From Antilocapra americana (taxonomy: Eukaryota; Chordata; Mammalia; Artiodactyla; Antilocapridae), in the NCBI GenBank assembly GCA_007570785.1, contig ML661885.1, forward strand, positions 11,325,355 through 11,389,354: a DNA stretch of 64,000 bases, read 5' to 3'. The first letter of the stretch is position 1. The number at the start of each line of letters is the position of its first letter. Under the pieces are notes generated by a model that worked only from the letters and a program-made list of their open reading frames with translations, made no database searches and was not told the DNA's origin. Shown in pieces: positions 21,212 to 33,189 of the stretch. The position numbers and the translations under genes were made by a program.

Positions 21212-22208
21212 GACCACTCAATCTAACAGCTTCCCAGTAAGTCTCCATCATGCAACGCTGTTTTATTTCCATACTCATCAATCTCTGGCAGTTTTTCTTA
21301 TTCATTTGTTCAATATTTGTCTCTCCCTTATATCCTCCACAAGGAAAGGGACTTGGTCTCCCTTGTTCTGACTTCTCCCAGTGCTGCACAGTAGCCCATT
21401 TCTTGCAGCTGGCTTTCATGCTTATTCCTGTTACCAAACATTTAAAAAAAGAGTTAAATAAACCTCTCCCCAGGTAGGATATTTTAGAGCCATTAAAAAT
21501 GTAGAAGAAATGAGTTCAAGATTACATTCACAATATTTGTATAACTGTATTTGACATACAAAAAGAATGGAAATAATAATGTTTTATAGTTTTTATATAA
21601 GGTACCAAGTTGATAGGCACTTTTTGCTCCCACAAACCATCCAATTTTTTAAGCTCTCTGTATTACTGCACTGTTTCTTATTTCTTTTAGTATTAAGTTC
21701 TTTATTTAATATCATTTTGTCTTCTAGAGGCCCTTACTGAGATTCATGTGAGTACTGTATTTGCATGTTAATGGTACTTTTCTTGCCAGTTAGAACCTTC
21801 ATGGAGAGTTTTGGCAGAGGTTGGCAACACTAATAGAGTTGATGAAATCAGAAATGATGATGTTGAGAGGATGGGAATAGGTAGAGTGAAAATGAGGACC
21901 AGGTGAGAAGAAATGGTGCCAGGTGGGGAGGTGGAAAGGAGTGAGTAAAACATTTTCAGAAACAACCCTTGAATCATGCTGCACCCACTCCCTCAATTTC
22001 TCTTTTAAGCACTTTATTAACACAGAACTATGGATTTTATCTGCTAACTGGCTTCATAAAACTCTGTTTCATTCTGTGCAGCAGATCCTTGTCAGAATAT
22101 TCAGGAATCAATTGCCCTAAGCATGAAGAGGCTTGAAAACTTAGATAGCCTCAAGATGGTGACCAAAAGCTTTGTGGAGGAAATACACTGCATTTCATTT
22201 GGACATGA
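21212..22208. other. Intronic DNA without recognisable feature
   Basis: Contains short overlapping frames on both strands (about 21132-21477 and 21768-22120) that lack domains or splice context I can support. Confidence 0.45.
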
Positions 22209-22220
22209 AAGGCCAGACTG

Positions 22221-22440
22221 GTCTTCCCTGGTGTCTCAGATGGTAAAGAATCTGCCTGCAATGCAGGAGATCTGGGTCGGTTCCTGGATCACGAAGACCC
22301 CCCTGGAGAAGGAAATGGCAACCCACTCCAGTATTCTTGCCTGGGAAATCCCGTGGACAGAAGAGCCTGGTGTGCTACAGTCCACAGGGTCACAAAGAGT
22401 TGGACATGACTGAGTGTCTGAAACTAACTTACTTACTTAT
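22221..22440 (+). repeat. Bov-tA SINE, full length
   Basis: Head gtcttccctggtgtctcagatgg, body and end all present. Flanked by a perfect 12-bp duplication, aaggccagactg, at 22209-22220 and 22441-22452. Confidence 0.95.
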
Positions 22441-22901
22441 AAGGCCAGACTGAAATCAGCTGTAACATCAATGGGTTGATACATGGCCCAGCCTATGGAT
22501 ATTTTTGAGTGGGCTCTATTTGAAAGGCTTTTCTATGTAGAATGTCTTTTAGGTGCCTTAAAGTTGAAGTGACAAAAAAGGAGCCAGGACATCACAAGAA
22601 GTCCTACTCTTCTTACGTCTTTGTTTGAGCAGTGGTGCCAGAATTATTTGCAAGACCCAGTTATCTTTCTCTCCTCCCTTTCCTTCAACAAATATATCCA
22701 GTGAATTATCAAATCCTTTCAGTTAGGTCTTGTGAAAAAACTCTTGTGTAAAACACTTCCCTTTCTCTTTGAATCATTGCCAACATAATCCTGGCACCTG
22801 CACAAGTCCATCCTATTGCCCTGTCCTGATCCATTCTACATGTGACTGACCATCCAAACAGTGATATTTACCATGTATTTCTCTATTAAAAATTAAATAC
22901 A
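22441..22901. other. Intronic DNA without recognisable feature
   Basis: Only the SINE target duplication at the left edge is recognisable. Confidence 0.45.
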
Positions 22902-23112
22902 TGGGCTCTCTGATGGTTCAGCAGTAAAGAATCTACAATGGAGGAGATGCAGGTTTGATCCATGAGTCAGGAAGGTACCCTGGAAAAGGAAATTGCAATC
23001 CACTCCAGTATTCTTGCCTGGAGAGTTCCATGGACAGAGAAGCCTGGTGGGCTGCAGTCCATGGGGGTCACAAAGAGTCAGATGCAACTTAGTGACTAAA
23101 CAGCAACAACAA
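22902..23112 (+). repeat. Bov-tA SINE, full length
   Basis: gggctctctgatggttcagcag through agtcagatgcaacttagtgac and a caacaacaa tail. Confidence 0.92.
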
Positions 23113-23349
23113 AATACACTGTTCTCCACTGGCTGTGGTCATGCCTCTTAAACAAGAGCATGCCTTCATTATGACAGATGCCTATAACCACGAACAAAAT
23201 GTAAGGTTCATGTAAATTTTCAAAGTATTCAAACTTTAGAGAATGTTCAAGCTTGCATTGTGTCATGTTTGGCTCTGCATCCAGATGATAAAATCACAAG
23301 GCTGGGCCTCTGAAGATGCAAAAGTTTCAAAACACTGAATTATGGGATA

Positions 23350-23520
23350 AATTCCAAACTAGGATGGCATTCAGAGTCCTCCAACATCTACTTAATCATG
23401 GTTTTCATTGTCCCTGCAGTGGTAGCCAGGCTAGTGTGTCGTTGCCCCAATACATGTAATACCAAGTCTTTGCTTGACATTCTTTCTACATGGAATATTT
23501 TCCCTTTCTTCTATAATGTT
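23350..23520 (+). repeat. Probable L2 LINE fragment
   Basis: ggatggcattcagagtcctccaac, tggtagccaggctagtgtg and cttgacattctttctacatgg follow the order of degraded L2 3' text. Confidence 0.5.
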
Positions 23521-23661
23521 ATAGACTAGGTTCCTTGGGAAGCATACTCTGAAGTGGAGATTTGCAAGCAGAGGTTTAACTGTGGGATGCTCATGGAAGT
23601 AGCAGCTTGAAGGGAGTGAGGGAAGTGAGTTAAAGTAGAGGAGGAAGTAAGAGAAAAGTCG

Positions 23662-23872
23662 GGCTTTCCGGGTAGCTCAAATGGTAAAGAATCTGCCTGC
23701 AATGCAGGAGACCTGGGTTCAATCCCTGGGTGGGGAAGATCCCCCGGAGAAGGGCATGGCAACCCACTCCAGTATTCTTGCCTGGAAAATTCCATGGACA
23801 GAGGATCCTGGTGGGCTGCAGTCCATGGGATTGCAAAGGGTCTGACATGGCTGAGTGACTGACACACACAGA
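23662..23872 (+). repeat. Bov-tA SINE, full length
   Basis: gggctttccgggtagctcaaatgg through atggctgagtgactgacac. Close to consensus. Confidence 0.93.
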
Positions 23873-24200
23873 GGAAGTATATACTCTAAGGCAGTGACAA
23901 CAGGGTCCTCAGCTGAGCACATAGGGAGAGTTACCTCAGGAGTCCTGGAACTGGGGGACCCTTCAGGGTTGTTCCAATAAAAGCCTAAGGGTCAGCCCTT
24001 TGTATTCCGGTCATTAGAAGCAGGCTTGCAACAGAGAGAGACGGTGACCTTGGATGAGGCAGCTGCCTTCTGTGCAAGGGCAGTTCTGGGCAAGGCCTCA
24101 GGTGAGAGCCTTTCAGAATCAACACTCCTGGCAGCTGGCAGAACAAGCTTTTGGTTTTGAAGGAAGGATATGGACACATACCCCAAGGTCTACTGCAGCA

Positions 24201-24780
24201 ATTCCCCTACATACGAACGAGTTCTGTTTTGCTTTAAGTCCAGCAAAGTTGGCCTAGGTACCCAACTAATACAATTGACTATATAGTACTTTACTGTAAT
24301 AGGTTTATAATGCTTTTAACACAAATGATACATAAAAAAAACAAACACAAAAATAAAGCATTTTTTAATCTTACAGTATGTGCCAGTTGCTTCATTCGTG
24401 TCTGACTCTTTGAAACCCTGTGGACTATAGCCCGCCAGGCTCCTCTGTCCATGGGGATCTTCCTGATCCAGGGGTCAAACCCATATCTCTTAAGCCTCCC
24501 TCATTGGCAGGTGGGTTCTTTATCTCCAATCTTACAGTACAGTACCTTGAAAAGTACAATAGTACAATAGAACAGCTGGCACACAAGAGCTGGCATCGAG
24601 TGACCAGACAAGAAGAGTTACTAACTGGAGAAGGGAGAGGAGGTGGGTCATGATAGAGCTGAAGGATCCAGCAGTAGGAGACGGAGGGCAGGCTGCAGTT
24701 TCACTTACACCTGACTTTCATGGAACACATGTTTGCATCTTTGAAAGTTTGCAACTTGAAGGTCTGAGTGTAGGGAATTT
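24201..24780. mobile_element. Non-autonomous DNA transposon (Tigger-like), split by a SINE
   Basis: The ends are related as inverted repeats: attcccctacatacgaac on the left and ggtctgagtgtagggaat on the right. Between them lie runs such as tacagtacagtacc and a purine-rich block, without coding capacity. The element is interrupted by the Bov-tA at 24379-24527. The family name is from general memory of pogo/Tigger-type relics and is uncertain. Confidence 0.55.
24379..24527 (-). repeat. Bov-tA SINE with internal deletion
   Basis: tgtgccagttgcttcattcgtg through cctctgtccatgggg, then jumping to atcttcctgatccaggggtc and the head. About 50 bp of the body are missing. Flanked by a perfect 12-bp duplication, aatcttacagta, at 24367-24378 and 24528-24539. 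Confidence 0.92.
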
Positions 24781-25494
24781 ACTATACCTTCCCTTTTCAA
24801 CATGAGCTGCTCACCAAGGTATAGTTAAGCTAAGCCTCTTTCATTAAATATGTTTGTACTCTCCTAACTTCCCTAGATTTTCCATTTCTGTGAACTCCTT
24901 TTCAATTTAGGGGCCAAGCCACTCATTTTTGTGGTTAACCACGTTGTTACTTCACTGCTTTCTGGGTTATGATTTGTCTTTCTAAACATATTGTTGGCTT
25001 TTTCCTCTAATTATTTTTCCCCAGAGTATCTAACTTGTAGTATAGGCATCATAACAAGTTAATTGAGTGCTTGTTGAGTGAATAAATGTGTAAAAACAGC
25101 ATTGTCTACAGAAACAGAAAGTAGTCTTTGCTTTATACACAAAGTAGGCAAAAGTTTTCAACTCTAAGTTTCACAATGAAAAATATGCAAAGACGTCAAA
25201 GAAGGTTAAAAGAAGATCTACAGAAATAAAAGGAATTAAAATCTGTGTAATCAGTTGTGTGAGTCAGCTGATCCCCTTATTTGTGTGTGTGACAGACTGA
25301 TTTCAATTTTCTGTAGTTTATAACAGAAGAGTCCTAGGTTAACCTGGTAGGTACAAATATTGTAATTGGTGTAAAGTTAAAACATGTCTGTTTATCTGAC
25401 TCCATTCAATCTATGCGAGCATGAGGAAGATGGGGCTGAAATAAAGGGCATCATTTTTTGTTTGTTGAATTGATTGCCTTCTCTCTCTCATGGG
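24781..25494. other. Intronic DNA without recognisable feature
   Basis: No repeat family or exon recognised. Confidence 0.5.
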
Positions 25495-25704
25495 GGCTTC
25501 CCTGGTGGCTCAGATGGTAAAGAATCCGCCTGCCAATGCAGGAGACTGGAGTTCTATCCCTGGGTTGGGGCGATCCCCTCAAGAGGGGAGTGGCTACCCA
25601 CCCCAGTATTCTTGCCTGGAGAATCTCGTGGACAGAGAAGCCTGGCAGTCTACAGTCCACAGGGTTGCAAAGAGTCGGACATGACTGAGTGACTAAGCAC
25701 ACTC
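25495..25704 (+). repeat. Bov-tA SINE, full length
   Basis: ggcttccctggtggctcagatgg through gtcggacatgactgagtgac. Near consensus. Frames on both strands here are repeat-derived. Confidence 0.95.
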
Positions 25705-26531
25705 CCAAAGGGTTTACATGTGAGTTTCTTAAATGGAAAGTGTTTTTTTTCTTTTTTTTTTTTTCTCACAATGTCTCATATTGACTAAGTAATGAAGATT
25801 ATTGATTAAAGCCATAGCATATGTTCAAATTAATTCTTAACTTGAAATTTTCTTCATTAACCCTGAGATTTAATCATTGAATACCCAGTGGAGTCCACAC
25901 TTGCTTTTCATTAATGTAGAACAAATGCATCAGTGAGCTACAGATAGATAAATTAATCATTCTTACTCTGTGAAGACCAGTGAAGATGGTAGCAAATCTA
26001 TATTGATTAGTTTGCTTTCTTCTGTATTTTAGTATATATTTGAATGTGCGATTTTGGAAGACTTTTGAGCTTGGTGAAGTCCTGACACAGAGGGTTTCAG
26101 GGCCAACCTGTTCTGTGAAAGAAGCACGAGGAGGTGTAACCACTGATCATTTTCTGAGATTGGACTAGAAAGTGGATTTCATTATGTTGAAGGAAGGTTT
26201 TAATTTTTATTTGAAATGTGCATCCAAGAACATGCCAAATTCCCTTATTTATATTTATTTAGCCTGAAATTATTTTGAATTTTCCTTTGTAAATAGCCAT
26301 ATTGTTTGTGAAAATGCCAGTCATTTGTTTCTTTCTAGTCATTTTAACTTTTCTCTTTTTTTCAGTCTTCATATGATGGCTATTAGTCAATAAAAGAAAA
26401 ATGGCCATTTTTTTCTTTTCAGTCTCAATAGTTTTTACCTTTTTTTTTTTCCTGTGTCTTATTCTCTTGATTAAGATCTCTAATACAGTGTTGAATAGAA
26501 GTGGTAATACTGGATGTTTTTTAACTGTGTC
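25705..26531. other. Intronic DNA without recognisable feature
   Basis: T-rich runs near 25741-25766 and 26440-26450. No exon recognised. Confidence 0.45.
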
Positions 26532-26546
26532 CTGATTTAAGAAGAA

Positions 26547-27580
26547 AAAAGCTCTGGGAGAGACTAGAGATCTCTTCAAGAAAATTAGAGATACCAAGGG
26601 AACATTTCATGCAAAGATGGGGCACAATAAAGGACAGAAATGGTATGGACCTAACAGAAGCAGAAGATATTAAGAAGAGGGGGCAAGAATACACAGAAGG
26701 ACTATACAAAGGTCTTCATGATCCAGATAACTCAACTAGAGCCAGACATCCAGGAATGTGAAGTCAAGCAGGCCTTAGGAAGCATCACTATGAACAAAGC
26801 TAGTGGAGGTAATGGAATTCCAGTTGAGCTATTCCAAATCCTAAAAGATGATACTGTGAATGTGCTGCACTCAATATGTCAGCAAATTTGGAAAACTCAG
26901 CAGTGGCCACAGGACTGGAAAAGGTCAGTTTTCATTCCAATCCCAAAGAAAGGCAATGCCAAAGAATGCTCGAAGTACCGCACAATTGCACTCATCTCAC
27001 ACGTTAGCAAAAGAATGTTCAAAATTCTCCAAGCCAGGCTTTAACAGTACACGAACCATGAATTTCCAGATGTTCAAACTGGATTTAGAAAAGGCAGAGG
27101 GACCAGAGAGCAAATTGCCAACAACCACTGTATCTTTGAAAAAGCCCAGAGAGTTCCAAAAAAACACCTACTTCTGCTTTTGATTACACCAGAGCCTTTG
27201 ACTGTGTGGATCACAGCAAACTCTGTTAAGAATTTAACAAAATCCTTTACGATATGGGAATACCAGACCACCTTACCTGTTTCCTGAGAAGTCTATGCAG
27301 ATCAAGAAGCAAGTTAGAATCAGACATGGAACAAAGGACTGGTTCCAAATTGGGAAAGGAATACGTCAAGGCTGTATATTGTCACCCTGCTTATTTAACT
27401 TATATGCAGAGTACATCATGCGAAATGCTGGGCTGGATGACACACAAGCTGAAATCAAGATTGCCAGGAGAAATATCAATAACCTCACATACACAGATGA
27501 CACCACTCTATGGCAGAAAGAGAAGAACTAAAGAGCCTCTTGATGAAAGTGAAAGAGGAGAGTAAAAAAGCTGGTTTATT

Positions 27581-27615
<35 letters not shown>

Positions 27616-28332
27616 TTAGTTGGTTTAAAACTCAACATTCAAAAAACAAAGATAATGGTTCGGTCCCATCACTTCATGGCAAATAGATGGGGAAAAAAGT
27701 GGAAAACAGTGGAAAAAATGTGGAAACAGTGACAGACTTTATTTTCTTAGGCTCCAGAATCACTGCAGATGGTGACTGCAGCCATGAAATTAAAAGACAC
27801 TTGCTCCTTGGAAGAAATGCTATGACCAACCTAGACAACATATTAAAAAGCAGAGACTTCACTTTCCCAACAAAGGCCTGTCTAGTGAAAGCAATGATTT
27901 TTCCAGTAGTCATATATGTTTGTGAGAGTTGGACTATAAAGAAGGCTGAGAGCTGAATAATTGATTTTTTTTTAACTGTGGTTATATAAGAGACTCATGA
28001 GAATCTCTTGGACAGGAAGGAGATCAAGCCAGTCAATCCTAAAGAAAATTAGTCCTGAATATTCACTGGAAGGACTGATGCTGAAGCTGAAACTCCAATA
28101 CTCTGGCTACCTGATGTGAAGAACTGACTCATTGGAAAAGACCCTGATGCTGGGAAAAATTGAAGGCAGGAGGAGAAGGGGATGACAGAGGATAAGATGG
28201 TTGGATGGTATCATCGACTTGATGGACGTAAGTTTGAGCAAGCTCCGGGAGTTGATGATGTACAAGGAAGCCTGGCATGTTGTATTCCATGGGTTCACAA
28301 AAAGTCAGACAGAACTGAGTGACTGAACTGAA
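26547..28332 (+). mobile_element. BovB (RTE) LINE, longest copy in window
   Basis: 5'-truncated. It begins in the linker before the reverse transcriptase (agatctcttcaagaaaattag) and runs to the 3' terminus gactgaactgaa. A perfect 15-bp target duplication, ctgatttaagaagaa, lies at 26532-26546 and 28333-28347. Reverse transcriptase pieces are at 26718-27044 (fingers, SVFIPIPKKGNAKEC), 27295-27531 (IRQGCILSPCLFNLYAEYIM) and 27687-27956 (post-palm, VENSGKNVETVTDFIFLGS). Motif C is altered to TYTDDTTLW where active copies have RYADDTTLM. A (TTTA)n run interrupts the coding region at 27574-27617, and several frames are broken. Inactive. Confidence 0.93.
27574..27617. repeat. (TTTA)n microsatellite inside BovB
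   Basis: About eleven tetranucleotide units inserted between aaaaagctgg and tttaaaactcaacattc of the BovB coding region. Likely to vary in length between individuals. Confidence 0.95.
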
Positions 28333-28347
28333 CTGATTTAAGAAGAA

Positions 28348-29355
28348 TGATCATTGTTAGTGGATTGTTTTTTTTTAAACCCTCAGTGAACTTAGGGAAG
28401 TTTCTTTTTCTTAATAGATTGCTAGGATTTTTAAATTAAAGTTGAGTTCAGTTATATTTTAAAGTCTTTCTTTGTTTATATTGAGATTAGCATATAATTT
28501 TTCTTCTTTATTCTATTAATGGGGAAAATTGTATTGCCAGATTTTATAATGTTAAACCAACTTTGCATTTCTGGGAGAAAATGATTCTGATCAAATAACA
28601 TAATCCGTTTTTTGTATTGCTGAATTTCAGTTGCTAATATGTTGCTTAACATTTTTTCCTTTCACTTTTAGAAGTTTTGAGCTCAATTTCTTTCTTTTGC
28701 TGTTATCTCAGAGATAATAGGATGCATGTTTATCTTAAAATTTGAAATTGAGCAGTATCATTACCTTCTTGCTGAATAATGCAAGAACTTCCTGAATAAT
28801 GCTTTGCCTCTAGCCACCGTTTTCCTCAGCTTGTATACTGCTGTTCATTATTTCAATTCCACTTCTTTTTTTAATTTGCTTCAGACTCACAAGATATAGG
28901 TAACAAATACCTTAAGTCTTTGTACACATTTAAAGATGTTTTTCACATACCTCTCCTTCGACATCTTTGAAACCAATATTTCAATTCTGTTCTGAGCCTT
29001 GCTGTTATTCACTGTCCATAAATCAGTGGTGCCTGCCTTCTGGCAATGGATTAGTTAAGTGGACAAGTAAACATTCTCAAAGTTTGGGAGTCCTTCTGCC
29101 TCTCTGTAGGATACTTCTGAGTGGACATATAATGCCTACTGATTTTATGCCACTATATCATGCAGGACTAGGTCTAAATCAGTCTCAGGGGTTTTTGTTT
29201 TGTTTCGTGAAGGGCTCTCCATGAAGGCATATGTATAAACTGAGGGAAGGCAGGAATGTAGCCTGCGTGTGTGCTGGAGGAATCTGGGCTACCTGCACAT
29301 GTAACTTGCTTGTGCCTTCTGGATTGCTGTTGTGCACATTCAGTCTTCTTGTCTG
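28348..29355. other. Intronic DNA without recognisable feature
   Basis: T-rich and AT-rich. The 28380-28700 part is reminiscent of degraded L1 but I could not align it with confidence. Confidence 0.4.
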
Positions 29356-29532
29356 GGGACTTCCCTTGAGGCAGGTCCAGTGGTTAAGACTTTGCTTTTC
29401 AATGTAGGGAATGCAGGTTCCAATCCCTGGTTAGGAAGCTAAGAATCCCACATAGTTTGTGTCCAAAAAAATCAGAACATAGACAACAAAAACAATGCTG
29501 TAACAAATTCAATAAAGACTTAAAAGAAAATC
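29356..29532 (+). repeat. CHR-type tRNA SINE
   Basis: ggacttcccttgaggcaggtcc, ggttaagactttgcttttc, and the family tail aacaatgctgtaacaaattc and aataaagacttaaaag. Confidence 0.82.
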
Positions 29533-29886
29533 CTGTGGTTTGATGAGTCAGAGAATACCCAGTTCATGATGGGCAGCTTAAGTCTTATGGCAAATTCATA
29601 TCCAGGAGTCAGGTGTTCTTCCATTATCTAGTAAAAAAAACCAGGAGGTATATCTCAAAAGGAAACTGGTTACCTGGAGAAGCAGACAGAGCTTTACTAA
29701 GAATGCCTAGGAATCCGTGCTGTGATTCTCCTATGTGGGCTTGCCAGCCACTCAAAGCAGCATCTCACCAGGCACAGGCAAGTATTGTTGGGGCTACCAG
29801 AATCGGAGGATTGGTGCTGGAGCCACTTGCACTGAAGCTGGACCTGCTGCAGGGTCTGATCTTGCTCTGGGCACAAAGGGCATCTT
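29533..29886. other. Intronic DNA without recognisable feature
   Basis: Moderately GC-rich from 29700. The 120-codon frame at 29613-29975 runs out of this segment into the CHR/L1 repeat and has no domain I recognise. Confidence 0.4.
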
Positions 29887-30665
29887 GGGGGTTCCTTGGT
29901 GGTCCAGTGGTTAAAAAAACAGAATTGAAAGAGCCACGTGTACCCCAGTGTTCATCGCCGCATTGTTTACAATAGCCAGGACATGGAAGCAACCTAGATG
30001 CCCATCAACTGACGAATGGATAAGAAAGCTGTGGTACATATACACAATGGAATATTACTCAGCATTAAAAAAAAATTCATTTGAATCAGTTCTACTCAGG
30101 TGGACGGAACTGGAGCCTATTATCCAGAGTGAAGTAAGCCAGAAGGAAAAACAACAATACAGTATACTAACGCATGTATATGGAATTTAGAAAGATGGTA
30201 ATGAGAACCCAGCATGCGAGACAGCAAAAGGACTGCAGATGTATAGAACAGACTCGTGGACTCTGTGGATGAGGGCAAGGGTGGGATGATATGGGAGAAT
30301 GGCATTGAAACATGTTAATTATCATATGTGTAATCAATCGCCAGCCCAGGATTGATGCTCGGGGCTGGTGCACCAAGATTTCCCGGGGGGAGGGAGGAGG
30401 GAGGGAGGAGGGAGAGGGGTTCTGGAGGGGGAACATATGTAAACCCATGGCGATATCATGTCATTGTATGGCAAAACTAATAAAAAAACAAACAAACAAA
30501 AAAAAAACTTTGCTTTCCAATACAAGGGATGCAGGTTCAGTCCCTTCTCAGGGAGCTAAAATCGCACATGCCCGGCGGCCAAAAAACAAAAACATAAAAC
30601 AGAAACAGTATTGTAGTTCAGTAAAGACTTTAAAAAGGGTCCACATCAAACATATCTTTAAAAAA
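29887..30665 (+). repeat. CHR-type tRNA SINE split by an L1
   Basis: The head ggttccttggtggtccagtggttaa (29887-29913) is separated from its continuation ctttgctttccaatacaaggg (from about 30508) and tail aacagaaacagtattgtag by the L1 at 29917-30507. The pieces match the order of the intact CHR copy at 29356. Confidence 0.88.
29917..30507 (+). mobile_element. Young L1 LINE 3' end nested in a CHR SINE
   Basis: Begins in the ORF2 C-terminal coding region (acagaattgaaagagccacg). It encodes [18 protein letters not shown] and the rest of the ORF2p end through HVYGI at 30190. The G-rich 3' UTR block and an A-rich tail follow. I see no clear target duplication beyond A-runs. Confidence 0.9.
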
Positions 30666-30712
30666 TGGAGGGGCATCTAATGGATTGTTCAGTATACTGT
30701 GGTATACAATGC

Positions 30713-30922
30713 CTCCTTCCCAGGTGGCTCAGTGGTAAAGAATTTGCCTGCCAATGCAGAAGATGCAGTTTTGATCCCAGGGCTGAGAAGATCCCTTGGA
30801 GAGGGAAATGGCAACCTGCTCTAGTATACTTGCCTGGGACATCCTATGAATAGAGGAGTTTGGTGGGCTATAGTCCCTTGGGCCACAAAGAATTGGACAC
30901 TACTGAGCTCACACGCACATAC
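30713..30922 (+). repeat. Bov-tA SINE
   Basis: cttcccaggtggctcagtgg through caaagaattggacactactgag. More diverged than most copies here. Confidence 0.9.
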
Positions 30923-31365
30923 CAAAGTCTAAAGAGGGCATGCCCATCTGTCCTGTTAGCTGGTGTGGGTGCAGCATCTTTGGGGAGAATGTCCTGAAGG
31001 ATGAAGGGTTCCTCAGAGACTTCTTGCTATTAGTGTAATTTAACAGGAAGCCAGCTGACAAAGAAGTGAAATTTTCAGAGTCCCAGTTTCTATGTTATTG
31101 AACAGAATACAGACATATGGATTTGTTAAGAAATAATAATTTCATAATTGGCATAAAGATATTGCCTCTTGGCTTGGTATGGGGGCATGTGATACTGTGA
31201 AAGGAGGAAAAGAGAGGAGACGAAACAACCCAGCATTCTCGATTCATAGGAATTCTCTTCAGAGTTTTTCTCTCTGGCTTGATCTTACATTGGCTATTGT
31301 ACTAATGGAGGTTATTAGTTTGACCCTTAACAAGACCTACACAGATGTAGGTCTAGCTTAAAATG
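30923..31365. other. Intronic DNA without recognisable feature
   Basis: No repeat family or exon recognised. Confidence 0.45.
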
Positions 31366-32056
31366 TTGCATTAGTGTTCTCCAAAGAAACAGAATACACA
31401 CATGTACATATGTGAGTGCTAAGTCGCTTCAGTGGTGTCTGACTCTTTGTGACCCTGTGGACTGTAGCCTGCCAGGCTCCTCTGTCCACTGGATTCTCCA
31501 GGCAAGAATACCAGAGTGGGTTGCCATTTCCTCCTCCAGAGGATTTTCCTGACCCAGGGATTGAATTAACGTCTCTTATGGCTCCTGCATTGCCAGGTGA
31601 GTTCTTTACCATTAATGGCACCAGGGAAGCCTGTATACATTCATGCATACATAAATAGGTTATTTGTTATAGGAATGGGCTCACATGATTATGGAGGCCA
31701 AGAAATCCCATGGTCTCCTGTGCTGTGTGGAAGCTGGAGATGCAGGGAAATCAATTCTGCGTCCAAAGACTTAAGAACCAGAGGAATGCCAGTGCTCAAA
31801 GTTTGGTGAAGTTGGATGTCCCAGCTCGAGCAGAGAAACTTTTCCCTCATTCTGCCTTTTATTTCTGTTCAGACCTTCAAGGAATTGGATGATGCTCATG
31901 CACCTTGGTGAGAACAGTCTTTTTTACTCAATCTACTAATTCTAATCTCCTATGGAGACACCCTCACAGACACACTCTGACAATGTTATATACCAGCTAT
32001 CTGGGCATCCCTTAGCCCAGTCTAGCTGGCACATAAAAGTAGCCATCACAGTTTTC
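31366..32056 (+). repeat. Ancient interspersed repeat, family unassigned, split by Bov-tA
   Basis: ttgcattagtgttctccaaagaaacagaatac before the SINE, then gaatgggctcacatgattatggaggcc, ccctcacagacacactctg, gctatctgggcatccctt and ctggcacataaaagtagccatcaca. The same phrases recur at 45872-46115 (gtgttccagagaaaacag, gactcatacaattgtagaggc). It is a widespread mammalian repeat that I cannot name with confidence. Confidence 0.6.
31410..31634 (-). repeat. Bov-tA SINE, full length
   Basis: gtgctaagtcgcttcagtgg through the body to the head accattaatggcaccagggaagcc. Inserted in the ancient repeat at 31366-32056. Confidence 0.93.
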
Positions 32057-32060
32057 AGTA

Positions 32061-32288
32061 GGGCTTCCCAGGCTTTGCTAGTGGTAAAGAACCACCCTGC
32101 CAATGCAGTAGATATAAAAGACTTGGGTTTGATTCCTGGGTTGAGAAGATCCCCTGGAGGAGGGCATGGCAACCCACTCAAGTATTCTTGTCTGGAGAAT
32201 CCTGTGGACAAAGGACCCTGGAAGGCTGTAGTCTATGGGGTCACAAAAGTCAGACACGACTGAAGCGACTTAGGACAGCACAGCAGAG
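32061..32288 (+). repeat. Bov-tA SINE, full length
   Basis: gggcttcccaggctttgctagtgg through cagacacgactgaagcgac and an agcaca-rich tail, directly following the ancient repeat. Confidence 0.92.
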
Positions 32289-33087
32289 CACAATATTATG
32301 TTTTCTTCTCATCCACTGTTCTCAGCTTTAATGTTTTAGCCAAAATTTCTGAGACAGTTGGGACTGTCTGTTCTATATCCTATTACTCTGGTTAATTTAA
32401 TAATGGACTTTATTTCCTTTTCTTAAGTCACAGAATATTTTATTTATAGCAGCAAATGGGCAGCATTTACAGTGTATTTTCTATTTTTCAGTAAATATAT
32501 ATTTTGGAGTTTATTATCCAATCAGTAATCTTGGTATATCATATAGTTAAAATAAATATGGCATTGTTATTATTAGCAAAACCAAAATTATGTAATTCTT
32601 TCTTAAATAATGATTATGCTTTAGATATAATTATACTTTCCAATGTAATGTTTATATTAGAAATATATGTCTCTTCTGGTATGTTGTATATAAATTTATA
32701 GCAAATACTGAATGGGAACTCTTATTCCTTAATACTCAGCTTCTCTTCCCATGAAATCTAATTAAAAATAAAAGTTTTCCCCCATTTCTGACTCTGGCAC
32801 AGCAGCTGTGAATCTATTTTATTATTCATATTAGACAGGATTTATTATAGTTCAAAACTGACCAGATATAGATATTCTTTGAGCGTCCAGCTATCCACCA
32901 AACACAGATAAAAATATTTGAACTTCCTCGGAATTATTTGACATGAACTTTGAGATTGAGAGTGAAGCCTCAAGGACACCACGTAACTCCTAAAATATTA
33001 GCATATCTCTCTCAGTTCTTCAAAGATCCCATATATGAAACACACTACTGAAGTAAAAGTAGCTATCTTTATCATTCCCTTAAAAAA
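32289..33087. other. AT-rich intronic DNA
   Basis: Very AT-rich, especially 32400-32700. No exon or repeat family recognised. Confidence 0.45.
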
Positions 33088-33165
33088 ATAAATGATCTAG
33101 GTTTAAAGAGTTTAAGTAATTTCCCCAAGATCACATCTAAGCACTAAAATTGGAATTCTTCCTTA
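33088..33165 (-). repeat. MIR fragment, reverse orientation
   Basis: gtttaaagagtttaagtaatttccccaagatcacatctaagc is a degraded complement of the MIR core. Confidence 0.6.
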
Positions 33166-33189
33166 GGGGAAAAATACTTGGACTTTCAT

